The position numbers were made by a program, and so were the translations under genes. Shown here one piece after another: positions 35,502-48,711 of a DNA stretch of 64,000 nt. This DNA is from Sporobolomyces roseus (taxonomy: Eukaryota > Basidiomycota > Microbotryomycetes > Sporidiobolales > Sporidiobolaceae). The notes beneath the pieces are model-generated. The model was not told where the DNA came from and searched no databases. It worked only from the letters and a program-made list of their open reading frames with translations. How positions within the stretch are numbered: position 1 is the first letter of the stretch; each line of letters opens with the position of its first letter. Location of the stretch: NCBI GenBank assembly GCA_016617785.1, contig JADILM010000002.1, forward strand, positions 310,001-374,000, given 5' to 3'.

Positions 35502-38500
35502 ATGTCCTCTCGACCACCGCTACCTTTCGGCCTAGGCAGAGATCCAATATGTTCTCCTCACCGCTGCAACTCCCCCGATACTCCACTACCAGCACCCGGA
35601 ACTCCTCTTCACGATCAAATCGCTTTCGCCCTCTCTCAACTATTCCAAACCTTCTTCGCTACATCGCTACGGTACTTGGGAGTGAGCGAGATCTTGGACT
35701 GGTTGGAAATGAACGGAACTGTGGATGCTTGGATCTTGACGGGATTGGAACAAGGGAGGTTACCGGATGAAGTGGGAGATTCGAAGAATTTGGAGTTTGG
35801 CAGAGCGGCGATCAAGAGCGTGATCAGAGGTGCACTTGAAGCGGAAGATGGAGCATGGGCAACGAGCTTGAGGGAGACTGGATTCTCCTCGGCTCTCTCG
35901 ATGGCTTACGAAGGGATCGTCTCTCAGGTACTTAACCTCGTTGCTGGCTTTGCCGACTGTAACTGACGATTCTTTCCTCCTACACAGCTCAAATCTTCAA
36001 AGTCTGCACCCGTCCCTTGCCTTCACACTCTCCTCACCCCGAACGGTCTCGCAATGCTCAAAAGCGCACCTCTCAAATCCGCTTTCCCCGTCTGTCCGCC
36101 TCGATCCCCTCCTTCACCCTCTCCCCTTCTCACCTCGATCCGAACCCTTATCCAACGCGGAGCTCTCACTGGTCCAGCTTGGAAAACACCGACAGTTTAC
36201 CGACAACAAGTTCGAAAAGCTTTCACCTCTTACCATTCGATGCTTCGAGAAATCGCCGAAGAACTCGTCAGTGGCGACCCAAGTTTCTCGGAAGAGTATC
36301 GAATCTTTCTCGAAAACATTTCTCAACCGATTCAACTCCTCCAGCTCATCGCAGACGATTTCGAGACCGAGTTTGGACCGGATGCGACGAGGGGATTACT
36401 CGCGGTTGGAGATGCTGGAGGGGACAATATTATGAGTATTATGGATTTCTGTGCGGCGAGGAAACCTTCGGAACTGCTCGCAAGGGTTAAACAGCGGGTG
36501 GTCGAGAAGCATGAAAGGGAGAGGAGGACGAATGAGATTGGATCGTTGAGGAGTCAGATCAAGGAATTGGATACGCAAATCAGAGGACTGTTGCTGGATT
36601 ACAGGTCGGGAGAGATTGGACCTGAACGTACTCTCGAACTGCAGAAGGAGCTGGAAAAGACGTTGGATCAGAGGGATGCGGTCAAGAAGGAAGTCGAGGA
36701 TCTACAAGCGGCGGAGGATCAGGAAGTGAGGGATCAGAAGAGGGAGAAGCTGGAGAGGGACAGAAGGCTCGCGAGTGTCGGCATCAAAATCGAAGAAACA
36801 GCTACCTCGGTTTCAACTTCCGTTGGAACGCCTTCGCTAGGCGCCCTAGCTTCGATGGCGTACTCGACACCGATTGAGGGACAAGATGAGCTGGACATCG
36901 ATGAAGAGAAAGAGAATGTTGGATTCAAACTCGGATCTTCGAGGGATTTGCTCAAATACGAGATTCCGTGCGATCCGTTCGCTGCAACCGCACCTCGAGC
37001 AGTCTCTCCGATGCCTGGATCGAGGAAAGGCAAGTCGAAAGCTCTCATACATCCTGGAAAAGTCAGTTTGAATCCGCTTCTCCCTTTTCGAACTCTGAGC
37101 TGACTGCATTTCGTATCTCTAGCCTCGAAATCCGACTCGCTACGCTCCTCGTGCCCCACTACGAGCCTACCCTGCGACTCCCTCGGCCTCTTCCTCCCAG
37201 AACAACACTCCTTCATCCTCGCGCTCCTCTTCTCCCGCTCCTTCTCGAACCGATCAACGAATCTCATCTCGTTCGCGACTTCCTCCCTCTCGACTCTCAG
37301 CCCCTGCACCTTCTAGTCTCGCCCCTTATTCGGATGCCGAAGACGATTACTGTCAACACTGTTGCCCAGCTTGTTCAGCAGAAGCTCAAGCTGAGAGGGA
37401 GGAGAACTACGCCGATTCTCGGGAAGCTCGTCAAACTGCCGAGATCGAACAAGCTATCGCATCACTAGTTCGAGGTCGAGATACACCTCTTCCGAGTGCA
37501 CCGATGAGTCGACAACCATCTTCGAACATCGCAGAAATGGATTGCGAAGGGAATCATTCGAGTCAACCGAACGGAGGTGGAGTCGACTCGTTAATCCCAA
37601 CTACTACGACGACTACTTCTCGCAACAAGAAGAAGAAAAAGAAGAAAAAGAATGCTGCCAACCAATCCGACTCAACCGCTCCTCCTCCTTCCCTCCCGAC
37701 TTATCCAACACCGCTCAATCAAGTGCCAAACCTAGGTGCCCCTTCACTTCAGCAGGGCTTCTCTCCCCTCTCGAGGTACTCCCCTCCGAAGTGTTGCCCT
37801 CCCGATATCTGTACCGGAGTAGGTCCGAATTATGCTGTCTGGGCAGAACTTGATGGACTTCTGTACGAGACCTGTTTAGCTGGCTTCAAGTGTGAGTCCC
37901 CAGATCGTCTCCCTGATTATCCCGCTCCTCACTGACTCGAAGCTCGACCTCTTCAGACGAATTGATCGGCGCTCTCCCTGCTCCCCTCTTTCACCTTCGC
38001 GAGAAACTCGCCAAATCTTACCTTCTCTCCGGCGGCAAGATGTGTCTCGATTCGGGAGAACCAAAGAGTATGGAGGAGTTCTTGCGACTTGCTGAAGATC
38101 GAGGGGTATGGAGCACGGCGAATCATCCGGAAGTACAAGCCTGGTCTCAACGAGTACTTGCGATCAGTCTGCAGAAACTCGTCGATGTTCTCGTAAGCCT
38201 AGAATCGATACTTTGGCTTTCCTTCGTTGACTGATGGAGCTTGTCGGAAACAGCGCGCTACTCTCGGCGATATCTGCATCTGTAAGATGTCGAATCATCT
38301 CGACATTCTTCAAGAAGCTAGAAACCGCCTCGAACAATGCGAGAAGCTCGATCGTACTGTCCCCATCGATCTCCCCGAAATGGACCAGCAACAGTCTTTC
38401 CTGAAATGGGCTCACGTTCAGATTCGAGCAGGAGTGAGTCTTTCGCAAATCTCGATCATTCTTTGCATTGAACTAACTGTGACTTCTACTCTTCTTCCGT

Positions 38501-39324
38501 TTGTAGAAGCTTTCTGGACCCGAATGGGAAGGACTCGATCGACAGTACAAACTCGCCGACTATCTCCTCGCCTTCTCCGACGCTTTCGACGCCGCAACCG
38601 ATCGACTGGTTCTTCAGAATGGCAACCCTTACAGCATCGCTGAAGAGATGATCACTTTGCTCGAATGGCAAGGAGGAGTGAGAGCTTTCGACACTGCTCT
38701 CAGATTTGGTCCTCACAGCATCGCTCACGAATTCGGTTCGGGTGTCGACCTACTCGATGGAACGGAGGAGTCGCCGCCAGAATCGAGACCTCTTCAGAGC
38801 TGGGGAAGATTGCTCGAGTTGAGTAAGGAAGCGAGGTCGAGGGGAATGCCATTCTCACGAGAACTCGCTGAACAAGAGAAACAAAGGGTGCGAGAACTTC
38901 CCATTCAATCTCCTTACCGTTGCCTGAGCATGAGCACTCATACGGATGGAGAGTGTAGGGAAATGGCTACTTTGCAGCAGGCGAATTCGAGAAAGCTATC
39001 GTTTCGTTCTCGACTTCATCGATCATCTACCCTACCGAACCTACCTTCGTCTGCAACGCTGCCGCAGCTCGAATGAGACTCAACACTCCAGCACAATATT
39101 CGCAAGCGGTCGCCGACTGTACCTTGACACTCTTCTATCAACCTTCGAACATCAAAGCACTCTACCGACGAGGAACGGCACTCGCGGTGTTGGGAAGGTG
39201 GAAAGCTGCATTCGCGGATCTCAAGCACTTGGAGAAGATTACGCCGGATGATTCACCTGCGAGGGAAGCGTTGAGGTGGGCTACTGAGAGGTATGCAGCG
39301 GTCAAGGCGAAAGAACGTTCCTAG
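35502..39324 (+). CDS. Large coiled-coil protein with C-terminal carboxylate-clamp TPR domain
   Basis: ATG 35502 (MSSRPPLPFGLGRDP), stop TAG 39322-39324; at least eight exons. Seen: a helical N-terminal region (LHDQIAFALSQLFQTFFATS); a coiled coil (LRSQIKELDTQIRGLLLDY ... LQKELEKTLDQRDAVKKEVE); a Ser/Pro/Arg-rich disordered segment; a Cys cluster (DDYCQHCCPACSAEAQ); an eight-Lys run; PPKCCPPDICTG; helical repeats from LYETCLAGFKYELIGALPAP onward; and at the end a TPR block, EKQRGNGYFAAGEFEKAI, FVCNAAAARMRLN, KALYRRGTALAVLGRWKAAF. The TPR begins after an intron whose donor follows EKQR (GTGCGA) and whose acceptor is GTGTAG. No family is recognised for the whole protein. Two fused or mis-joined genes cannot be excluded, but the frames join cleanly. 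Confidence 0.75.
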
Positions 39325-39410
39325 TTTATAGCTTACTGCAAATATCCCTGATTGTTGAGATGGAGATTCCCGAGTGCTTTTAGTGAAATTGCAAGAGAGA
39401 TCGCGGAAAC

Positions 39411-39438
39411 CTGAGCGAAACTGCTCAGAACGAAATTC
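39411..39438 (+). repeat. Hairpin and partial third copy of the element seen near ERD2
   Basis: CTGAGC (39411-39416) and GCTCAG (39423-39428) form a perfect 6-bp stem. From 39421 to 39438 the plus strand reads CTGCTCAGAACGAAATTC, which matches the minus-strand reading of the element at 61069-61137 in 17 of 18 positions. It lies between the TPR-protein stop and the WDR59 start, in the sense orientation of WDR59. Confidence 0.6.
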
Positions 39439-39725
39439 TGCGAAAGCGCTTTCCTCTTCATCTCACTCACTCACCCATCGATTTACTTCGCCACTTCGAG
39501 CTCCTGTACAGCTAGTCTGCCTACAAAGAACGCACAACGTTGCAGTCAGTCGCTTCAGACAACAAACGGCTTCGAAATATCTTGATCAATTAGCGAATCT
39601 TCAAAGTCGCTATCGGCATCAGGAGTTGCACGCGAGCCTGTAGCAAGCTAGAGGACGTAATGTGAGTGTACCCGCTTCTCGATTGAATGACCTGGGTCGC
39701 TGATTCGCTCCTCACCCCCGCAGAG

Positions 39726-42700
39726 ATGGAGGAGCCTTCTCCAGCTCAGTCTCCCCTTGCGAGCTCTCCTAGTCGAAGCAGTATACGCGGTGGATCTCCT
39801 ACTCCTCATGCAGGCTCACCGGTCCCTCAGTATGAGCGAGATGAGGAGGATACTTTCACTTCGATGCTTTCAATTTCGGTGGATGCTCCGATTGGATCAA
39901 TGAGTATCAGTGAGTGCTCTTCTACGATATCTGAGCTAGCTTGTAAGCTGACGATGAGGAGGATGTAGGTCCGGCCAATCGAGATGTCGCACTAGGAGCG
40001 AGAAAAGGACTCTATATCGTTGATTTGCAGAATCCTTGGGATATCCCGCGATTCTTACCTCACGATTCAGCATGGGAGGTCGCAGACGTTCAATGGAACC
40101 CGTTCCCAGCGAGGAGCGAGTGGGTCGTTTCAACCTCGAATCAACAAGCCGTCGTTTACAACCTTTCGCTGTCGCCCTCACTCACCGACTCACCTATCGA
40201 ACACGCCCTCTACGGTCACACTCGAGCTGTCACGGATATCAACTGGTCGCCGAGCTCACCGGATCTCTTGGCGACTTGCGCTCTTGATGGATGGGTACTA
40301 GGATGGGATTTGAGAACGGGTTATGGGACGAGAGGAGGTTCTGGAAGAGGCAGGAAACCGATCTGGAGGACTTGCGGATGGGGTTCACCTGCTACTCAAG
40401 TCAAGTGGAACCGAAGAGAACCTCACATTCTCGCCAGTTCTCATGACAACGCTATTTTGATCTGGGATGATCGGGTAAGCTTGCATTCTTCCTTCTCAGA
40501 CTGCTCAAAAGGACTCAGAGTGCGTGCTGTAGATGGGAGCTGCTCCAGTCAAGACGATTCGAGGTCATTCTGCTCGAATCTGTAGGGATTGTTTCGCTCT
40601 TTTCCAAAATCAATCCGGACTGACGATTTCTTCCTGAGCAGACGGAGTTGATTGGTCGAGGAAGAAGTCTGATGAGATTGTTACCTGTTCCCTCGACAAG
40701 ACATTCAAGGTGACCTTGAACAGCTCTCGCTTCTTTCAACTTTGAATATCACTCATGCTCATAACGCTCACAGTTCTGGTCGCTTAACGATACGACGAAT
40801 CCGACGCTATCCATGACGACTCCTTCGCCGATCTGGAGAGCTCGTTGGTTACCTTTCGGAGATGGAGTCCTCACCTTGCCGCAACGCAGTGATCACGCGT
40901 TGAGCATTTGGGGCGAAGAGCAGTTGAGGAAAGACGGAGCAACGGCGGAACCGGTAGCGAGGTTCGAAGGTGCTCGAGAAGGTGTGAAGGAGTTTGTTTG
41001 GAGAGCTCGAGGAGCGACGGACCTCGATTCTGGTCAGCGCAACTTCATTTTTTCATGCTTTTCGTGGAGATCGCTAATATATCAGTAGTTTGGTGATGCA
41101 GACGATCGTCAATTCCAGCTCGTCACTTGGGCGAAAGATCGAAGATTACGGCTGTGGCCAATATCGGAAGATCTCACCAAGGTACGACAGCAGCTCATCC
41201 TCCTCGACCGCTGTTTGAGTCGAGCTGACGTCTACACTTACTGACCAATATAGGAAGTAGGTCACGTCAAGGGAGCGCCCATACAGATACCGCTCAATTG
41301 GAGAGGAGGTCCCGATGTTTCGTATCGAACTTTCGCCGAATCTCCTGCTCCTCCACTTCCCCTTTCATTTCCCTCTGCCAATTCCCCTGCTCCACGACAC
41401 CTCGCCCCCGGTACATCACTCCTATCGGCTACCCTATCCTCGCCAACAACACCTTCTCTTCTAACTTCATCCTTGCTTCATGCGAGTTATCCTGACAATT
41501 CACCCAACAAAGAGAACCTCGCACCTGCACCTCTACCTTTCGCTCCCAACGTCCTCGATCCAACTCGTTCCACTGCGACGATGTCAACTGGCAAGGTACG
41601 CAGTCGTCGAAGAAGAGCACAAGATCGACTCGCTTGGATGGAGGGAGTCAAGATCATCAAGCCTGTCCCTGCGCTTGAAGACGAACTCGCAAGCGAGGAG
41701 ATGGATCGCAAGGGACGCAGCGAAGATCGACCTTCAGAACCTGCTACTCGAGGGAGTTCGATGGTACGAGGGACCGATGCCGGAACAGTCACAGCGAGGG
41801 AGGGAGCAGATACAGAGCGAGCTGAAAGTATCGTCACTGGGGAATCACTCGCAACTGGTACAGCAACTGCGAGGGAGAGCACCTTTACGAATCTAGGAGA
41901 GGAGATCACAAGCGTTGTTCGAAGATTCCCGAGAGTCAACTTCGAAAAAGTGAGGTTTAATAGTCTCACTCCTCCTCCTGACCGATGCTCATCATTCTTA
42001 CGCAATCCTCCAGGTTCACGTCGCTGGTCGATCCTGTACCGTTTCCCTCTATTCTCCCTTATTCCTTCGCGCAACTTTCTCCTTCCCGAAACGATATCCT
42101 GCCGCCTCCTCTAGCATCGAACTCGAACGCAGCGCCGACTTCTCGCTCAAGCAACGCGCGATCCTGCTCCAGAGCGTCAGGAAACTCATGTCGAGTCGGG
42201 CCGAACGAGGGCTACCATCGCTCGAAGTCGCTTTGCGATATCTGTTGGGCGATCGCTCTTTCGACCGGATCGAGGAGGACGATGACGATGAAGCGGAAGA
42301 AGCACTCGATGGTAGTACTCTCACCACTCTACCGGCAGACCTACTCAGGAACAATGTCAATGTTCCGCCTCCGAGACGAGGAGGAGCGACTTTCGGTCCA
42401 TCAGGTCAACTGGTCGTCTTCTTCCCTACGAACGTTTTTGTCACCACTCCGACAGAGAAAGATGGTTCAGCCACTCCTCCTAATGAATCCGAAACTCAGC
42501 GAGCCAAGTTCCCGCTTCGACTTTCCGAAGCATTCGGAAACCTTCCCTCTGAATCGCCAGATTACGAAGGAGACTACCAAGAGACGGACGAAGCCTTGCA
42601 GATGACGACGGGTCGATCATATCGAGCAGTAAGGTTTAACGCTGTTCGCTCTCCGAAGGAATTCCGGCTGATTCGCCTCGATCTTCCCACAGCATTCTCT

Positions 42701-44630
42701 GGTTCGCCGCAAATCCCTCGCACTCGCTCAACCTAGTCCTGCTCCTCCCGCCTTCAGCACCATCGTCAAAGTCAAGGATGTATCACATCTCACGCTTCTC
42801 CATCCTTCCCGAACAACGGGATCTCTCGATCAACCACCTCTCGTCGTCGCGAGAGAAGCTTTCGAAGAGGCAATCGCTTCTCGGGATCTCTTGTTATCGA
42901 AAGTGTGGTCGACAGTCATTGCATTCTTCGAGACTGGGTTGGGAGCAGACGGAGACTACTCGAGCAACAAGTTGGAATCGTTGTTGGCTGAACGGCTACT
43001 ACAGGAATTGTGCGCATTTCTTTTTCGTTCTTCTAAACAACGGTACACTGAAACTCTTCTCGTACAGATTGGTCTTCCTCGCACATCTCAAGGACGTACA
43101 GACGCTAGGTGTCATCGCTTGTTTGCTCGAAAGTTATACAAGAGGTGAGTCACGAATGCTCTAGATCATCGAGAGGCGACCCTTCTTACACACTCTCGTT
43201 CGCTTCATCCAGACTTCGAGGAAGCTGTTCGTATCCGATCTCTCGCTGTCAAGCCAGAAGTCGACTACTTCAGTCACAAACATCGACGATTCGAAACCGG
43301 TTCGACATCGACTGACACTGGCGACCGCACTCCTCTTCCAACCTCTTCGACTTACGCACGACGTAGCGATCCGTCACATTCCCCTCGACCTTCTTGGGCG
43401 AATCTCTCTGGCTTCTTCAACACGAGCATGCTCTCTCTTCGAAGTGGTGCATCGTCGAGTCCTTCGTCTCCCGACCGAACTCCTCTGACTCGACCTCCAT
43501 CCTCTCACGGCCTACCATCAGCGAACAGTCCTCTTCCTTCCCCTGGTCTCGGCAAATCCCCTCTGCGAACGAATCACAACTTTCCGACCATTACTCGAAC
43601 CGATACTTCTCCTGACGATTGGAATCGCCGAGCACCTCGAACACGTAGCAAAACGTCACCAGGAGTCACTTTCGGAGCTACTAGCGTCGCTGTGCTGTCG
43701 CCCAAGATCTCACCTGTTCTCGCATCGGTACCTGAGCGAGCTCGGAGTCGAAGATCCTCTCAAATCAGTCGACAAGTCGTCGTCAATCTCAACGCTCCTT
43801 CAGTCCTCCAGTGAGTCCCTACATATCTCCTACGACTCTTGAGTGACTTGCTGACTCTCTCTTCGACTCAGTCAACCTGTTTGTTGGTGGCTCACGGATC
43901 GAGCGATGCTCGAACTCGAACTGATTCGACTAGCTTACGCCGAACTTCTACATCGGTGGGGAATGGATGAGGAACGTTTACATGTCCTCAAACTCTGTCG
44001 GTCGGCGAGGGTCTCCATTTCGAAGTACTCCTACTCGGCGAAGCGAATTGCAGCTCTGAACGGGCTCGATGAGAAAGCTGGTCTCGGTATGTTTCCTCAC
44101 CCCCCTGCAATTCGTCGTCGATGAGACTGACGACCTCGATCAATAGATCTAGCACAGTGTTGCGGAGATTGTGGAAGTGTCGTTCAGAAAGGTCAAACTT
44201 CGTGCGTTCGATGCAAGAAGCGAAGACAGGACGCTGCTTGTATTATCTGTCACCTTTTCGTACAAGGTGCGTCTACTCTCTCTCTTCGAGTAGCTCACCT
44301 CGTTGATGCTAATGAACCCGTCGAGAATGCTCAGGTTTGACAAGCAATTGCACGAATTGTTGCCATGTCGGCCATCTAGAATGTCTCGAGAAGTGGTACG
44401 ATACGGAAGATACGTGTCCTACAGGCTGTGGCTGTCGGTAAGCAATATTTCCCTCTTCACAGCCTCGAGTGAAGTGAGTACTAATCGAATCGAATCATAG
44501 CTGCGTTTCTTCGGGAGGATTGTCGGGACTTTTCCCTCGATTGATGGGTACCAATCAGACTCAGACATCATCGACAAGTACCAAAGTGACGACGCCAGGC
44601 TGGGTTGGACAAGCGTTCAAGCTGTGGTGA
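39726..44630 (+). CDS. WDR59/Mtc5-like SEA (GATOR2) complex subunit
   Basis: Subunit of the vacuole/lysosome-associated complex that tunes TORC1 to amino acids. The first ATG after a likely 5'-leader intron (donor 39665, acceptor 39723) is at 39726; if that intron is not used, ATG 39687 adds 13 residues. Seen: WD40 propeller with KGLYIVDLQNPW, SAWEVADVQWNP, YGHTRAVTDINWSPSSPDLL, GWVLGWDLRT, TQVKWNRREPHILASSHDNA, IRGHSARICRIDWSRKKSDE, CSLDKTFKFWSL; an RWD domain (ITSVVRRFPRVNFEKV, HVAGRSCTVSLYSP); long Ser-rich linkers; RLAYAELLHRWGMDEERLHVL; and a C-terminal zinc ribbon plus RING (CCGDCGSVVQKGQTSCVRC, ACIICHLFVQG, CNHVGH-like CCHVGHLECLEKWY, CPTGCGCRC). The WD40-RWD-RING order is diagnostic. 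Ends WVGQAFKLW. Confidence 0.93.
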
Positions 44631-45205
44631 GGGAAAGCAATGAATCGGGAAGAAAAAGTCGGATCTGGTATCGAGGAAGTTTGTCGTGTTCTCAGGTTGT
44701 CCACCTTGTTGTCGTAAGTAGCTCGCCAAATGTCACATTAGCTTTCCACATTTCAGGTCGAAGCTGTCTCAGTGGAGGATGGGGAGAGGAGAAGAGAGGA
44801 AGTAGGTCGATTGAGCAAGTTTTGTGTCGAGACGAGGTCGACCCCTTTCGCGTCTGTACTGATCTGTAGGACGCGCCATTTCGGTATCGGCATCAACTCG
44901 GCTGGTCGTGAGGCGTGCAAGTCCCTTTGAAGGAGAAGTAAGGTTTGCAGTTGATTCAACTTTTCGAAATTTGGAGCATTTCCTTTCTTCTCCTCTTCTC
45001 TCTCCCCTTTCTTCTTCAACTCTACATCACTGATACTTCTTGAATAGCTGAGCAACGTTATCATCCTCCTCCTCTAGTATACCTGGCAACCCTCCTTCCC
45101 CTCGAACTCGTCTCTCGCTTACTTCCCTCTTTCATCTGACTCTCTCCCTTTCATCCTTCCCCACTCGTTAAGCTGCCCCACACTCGTCCTAATCAAGCTC
45201 AAAGT
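44631..45205. other. Intergenic region before the RING-RRM gene
   Basis: 575 nt. Short frames on both strands, with pyrimidine-rich sequence from 44975 to 45200 leading into the next ATG. No conserved feature recognised. Confidence 0.45.
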
Positions 45206-48200
45206 ATGTCGAATCAAGGTCCACCGCTTCAAACTCCACCTCTACACCATTCGGTTTCTACCAATCCTCCTTCTCCTCTTCGTTCCAAATCGACTTTCGC
45301 CAAACTCGAGAGCTCTTGTTTAATCATCGATGATGATGATGACGATGAAGAAGAGCAGGATACGGAGAGTGAGGAGGAGAGTCCGATCAAGAACAGACAA
45401 CTTTGGAAGGCATTGGCGAGGAAGGGAGGTGCAAGTGAAGATTCCTCGTTTGCAAAGCTAGATCTCTTCGGCGGCTCATCGAATCAACGTAGGTCTAATC
45501 GTATCACTCTCTTTGAGTCTGCTTGAGTGAAAGCGCGAGGAAACCGAGCTCATGCGTATTGTCGATGAACAGATTTCACAAAGCAGGGTGGTCGTCGATT
45601 CAGCGATGCTGCCATTCCTCGCAAGGTCCGTATCGATGACAGTCCACCACTCTCTCGTCGTGGCGTGAGCCGGTTTTCCCCTATTCTGTCTCCTCCTCGC
45701 TGAGCTCGACTGACCTGTGCTCGCACTTCCTGGAACAGTCTGTCACGAATCGCGGTGATCGCTACATTCCTCCTCATCTTCGCAGTCCCATCAGCAACAA
45801 AGAGAAACAATCCAGCGTGACCACACCTCACCTACCATCGATTGGCAAGAACTCTCTCGCCTCATTCGACCGCTCAGCAGTTCCAGACTCCGAAGATAGC
45901 TTTTACACTTTCTCCAACGGCCCCTCTTTCGAATTCTCTCGTTTCTCAGCTTCCCCTTCGACTCCCGATTCCAGTCGTGAGCTTTCCCGAAACCTTCGAC
46001 TCTCTCCTTTACCTCTCAAAGGGATTCTCGCTTCGCCTCCTTCTCGTTTACATTCTCGCTCAACTCGACTCGATACCTCCTTCTTCGAACATCCTCAAGC
46101 CATCGCGGAGGAGGAGGACACGAGCTCGGAAGACAACGGTAGTCGTCAAGCAGGAACACATGAACTCGAACAAGGAGAAGAACCAGCTGGTCCAGTCGTT
46201 CCACTTGAATCTGTTCGAGCTGAAGCTGCCAAGATCGATTTCAATGAGCTCAAGGGTATCTCCAACAAGTCTCGAGCAGAGGAATGCAGCGGATGTGGTT
46301 CTTCACCTGATTTGTCTTTCGTTATCTTCGTTGGTTCCCTTTCTTGATGCTCTCTTTGACTCTCTGATTAAGCTGAGCGTACCCTGACTGTCTGCTCTAG
46401 CTACCTTGTCGTCACTCAAGCTGTCCAGACTGCCTCAACTCGATGATCAACGGCGCCGCTCACAAACCGCCGAGACCTTCGGATTGTTTCTCGTGCTCCC
46501 ACCAGGTCGTCTCATTTGATCCCTGCCACGAAGACCTCTATGCCGAGAAAGGAGGAGTCGGACTCGCTCAAGTCCTCGCAGTCACTCTACGAAACGAAGG
46601 TCACAAGGAGCGAAGCGCTTCTCGTCACGCTATCGACACTTCAGCCGCTCACGCAGAAGATGAACTTGAATACGATCGTATGAGAAGACTCTCGAGGAGT
46701 AGCCGAAGGCGTAGCTCGGTCGTAGCAGCAGCGATCGCCGCAACTCCAATCTCTCGATCTCGTTCCAAATCGGTCAACTCGCCTCGAACGGAGGCTATCT
46801 CGATTCGCAAAGTTTCCACTACAGAACTCGTCGCATACTCTGTCCCCCTCCTTCGTCACAATAGTCTCGCCGATTTACCTGCCGACATCGCCGTCGAAGA
46901 TCGTCTTTCGCCCACGAAGAAAAGCGAAGATTTCGTCCTCTCGGTGAACGCCGATTTGGCATCCTCACCTTCTCTGTGGTCGAATCAATCTCAGGGAGTC
47001 CGTACACCTCTCGTTCTCGACTGGGCTTCCGAGCCTATGCCAGTCTTCGATGCCGTTTCTCCGGAGTACGCTTCCCCTTTCAATCTCGTCAGACCTCGTC
47101 TGATATACTGATCCAGAACTTCCTATTCTCTCTTTGCTCTCTGCAGTATCGTCGAAGTTCCCTTCAAGTCCTCGTACTCCTCTTCACTGAGCGACGGTTC
47201 GCAAGCTTCGATCGAATCTGCACCGAAGCGAAAGATCGAATGGCCCGTCGTTCGTCTAGACAACGTTTCGTGGGAGATCACTACCGACGAGATCGAACAA
47301 TGGCTTCCAGAAGGTACTCTCGCTAGCGACGTTGATATCGGAAGCGGAATCGTCGAGAATGGCGATGTCGAACGAGTCCCTCTCGCTGTCCATGTCCTAT
47401 GCAATCGGTACGTCGTTCATTCACCATCATCTTCATCTCCAGCTGATACCGAAACTGACGCTTCCTGTCGATTGCAGTCTCGATGGTAGAACGTTGAACC
47501 AAGCTTTCGTCGAATGTTCGAGTCTTGAAGCTGCGAAGACGATCGTCCGACAACGAGATGGGTCCAGATTGAAGATGCGCACAGTGCATGTCGCTCTATC
47601 GAGTCAAGGAGAACTATTGTCGACTGTGAGCTCGACCACCACTTTTTCGAATCTGCCATTCTCGAGCTCATGCTCCCATTCTGAACAGATCTTCCCAACC
47701 TACAAGTATGGTTTTCATGGTCTCGACGCTATTCACGGTGGTACAGCGACCAAACCGTGCCCAATCCTGCTTCAGTCGGAATTGAACGGGTTGCTCGATC
47801 TCTGTCGCCTCGAAAATTCGCACGCTCTCAAAGCACCTGAACGGCCATACTTCAACTTTGTGTCGATTCTCGAAAAGGTACGATCGATAGTGCGGATGTC
47901 ATTATCGTGATCTCGCACTGACTACTCGATTCCGGTTCTTCTCGAACAGCTACCCTGGCATCAAACAGACGCTTACAACTCGAAACAGGTCGTTCGCCTC
48001 TTCGAAGCTAGTCTAACGGCTATCAGAACGCTCGAGAGCGTACAAGACCGTGCTCCTGAGGAGATCTTGACGGTTCTGGTCGATGCGATCTTGCGCTGTC
48101 CTGCTTTCCTACCACGTCAACTGCAGCAAGTGCTAGAGCTAGCTGGAGGAATCGGATTCGTCAGCGCTCCTAGCAAAGTATGCTCCAACTTCCCCGCTCT

Positions 48201-48711
48201 TTTCTAGCCTGATCTCGAGCTGACAAACGATCGAATCTTCGCTCTATAGACGATCGACGTTTTCTACGCTCAGCCTTCGTCGTCTCGGCCTTCTCTCTCC
48301 GGTATCGCTTGGCCTTCTGTCGACACTACTCTCCCTCGAGTACAGCCTTCCGCCTCAGCAAGCTCGAATCCTTTCCTCGTCGGCGACACAGAGCGCATCA
48401 AACCCGAACGTCAATCCTTCGAATCTACTTCCCCTTCATTCGACGCTCGTTTCGACACCGCCAACGCAAGTCTACTTACAAGCCACTCTCAAGGTACACC
48501 CTTGCGCTACACTCCCACTCCTTCCGCCTCCTACTCCTTCCCTTCACCTTCTCCCCGTTTAGCTTCAAACTCTGGTCTCTCAAACAGCAGTCCCTCGCAT
48601 CTCGCTGCTCACTCTCGCCAGCGCCGTTGTAGCTCAATTTCTCGTCGTCTCAACATCGACAAAGCTCTCGTCTTGGCTGTAGCGAACGAGTTGGGAATCG
48701 CCCTCGCTTGA
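45206..48711 (+). CDS. RING-like zinc finger plus RRM protein with YIPPHLR motif
   Basis: ATG 45206 (MSNQGPPLQTPPLHH), stop TGA 48709-48711, about nine exons. Seen: Ser-rich N-terminus with an acidic run (IIDDDDDDEEEQDTESEEES); RGDRYIPPHLRSP; a Cys/His cluster ECSGCGSSPD, LPCRHSSCPDCLNSM, CFSCSHQVVSFDP, which has RING-type spacing; Ser/Arg-rich linker; an RRM-like domain with RNP2 PVVRLDNVSWEITTDEIEQW and RNP1-like NQAFVECSSLEAAKTIV; a helical segment (PYFNFVSILEKLPWHQTDAY, LFEASLTAIRTLESVQD, LPRQLQQVLELAGGIGF); a disordered Ser-rich C-terminus ending VLAVANELGIALA. It is not the Not4 architecture, where the RING is N-terminal and of C4C4 type. A role in mRNA regulation with possible ubiquitin ligase activity is inferred only from the domains. 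Confidence 0.82.
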
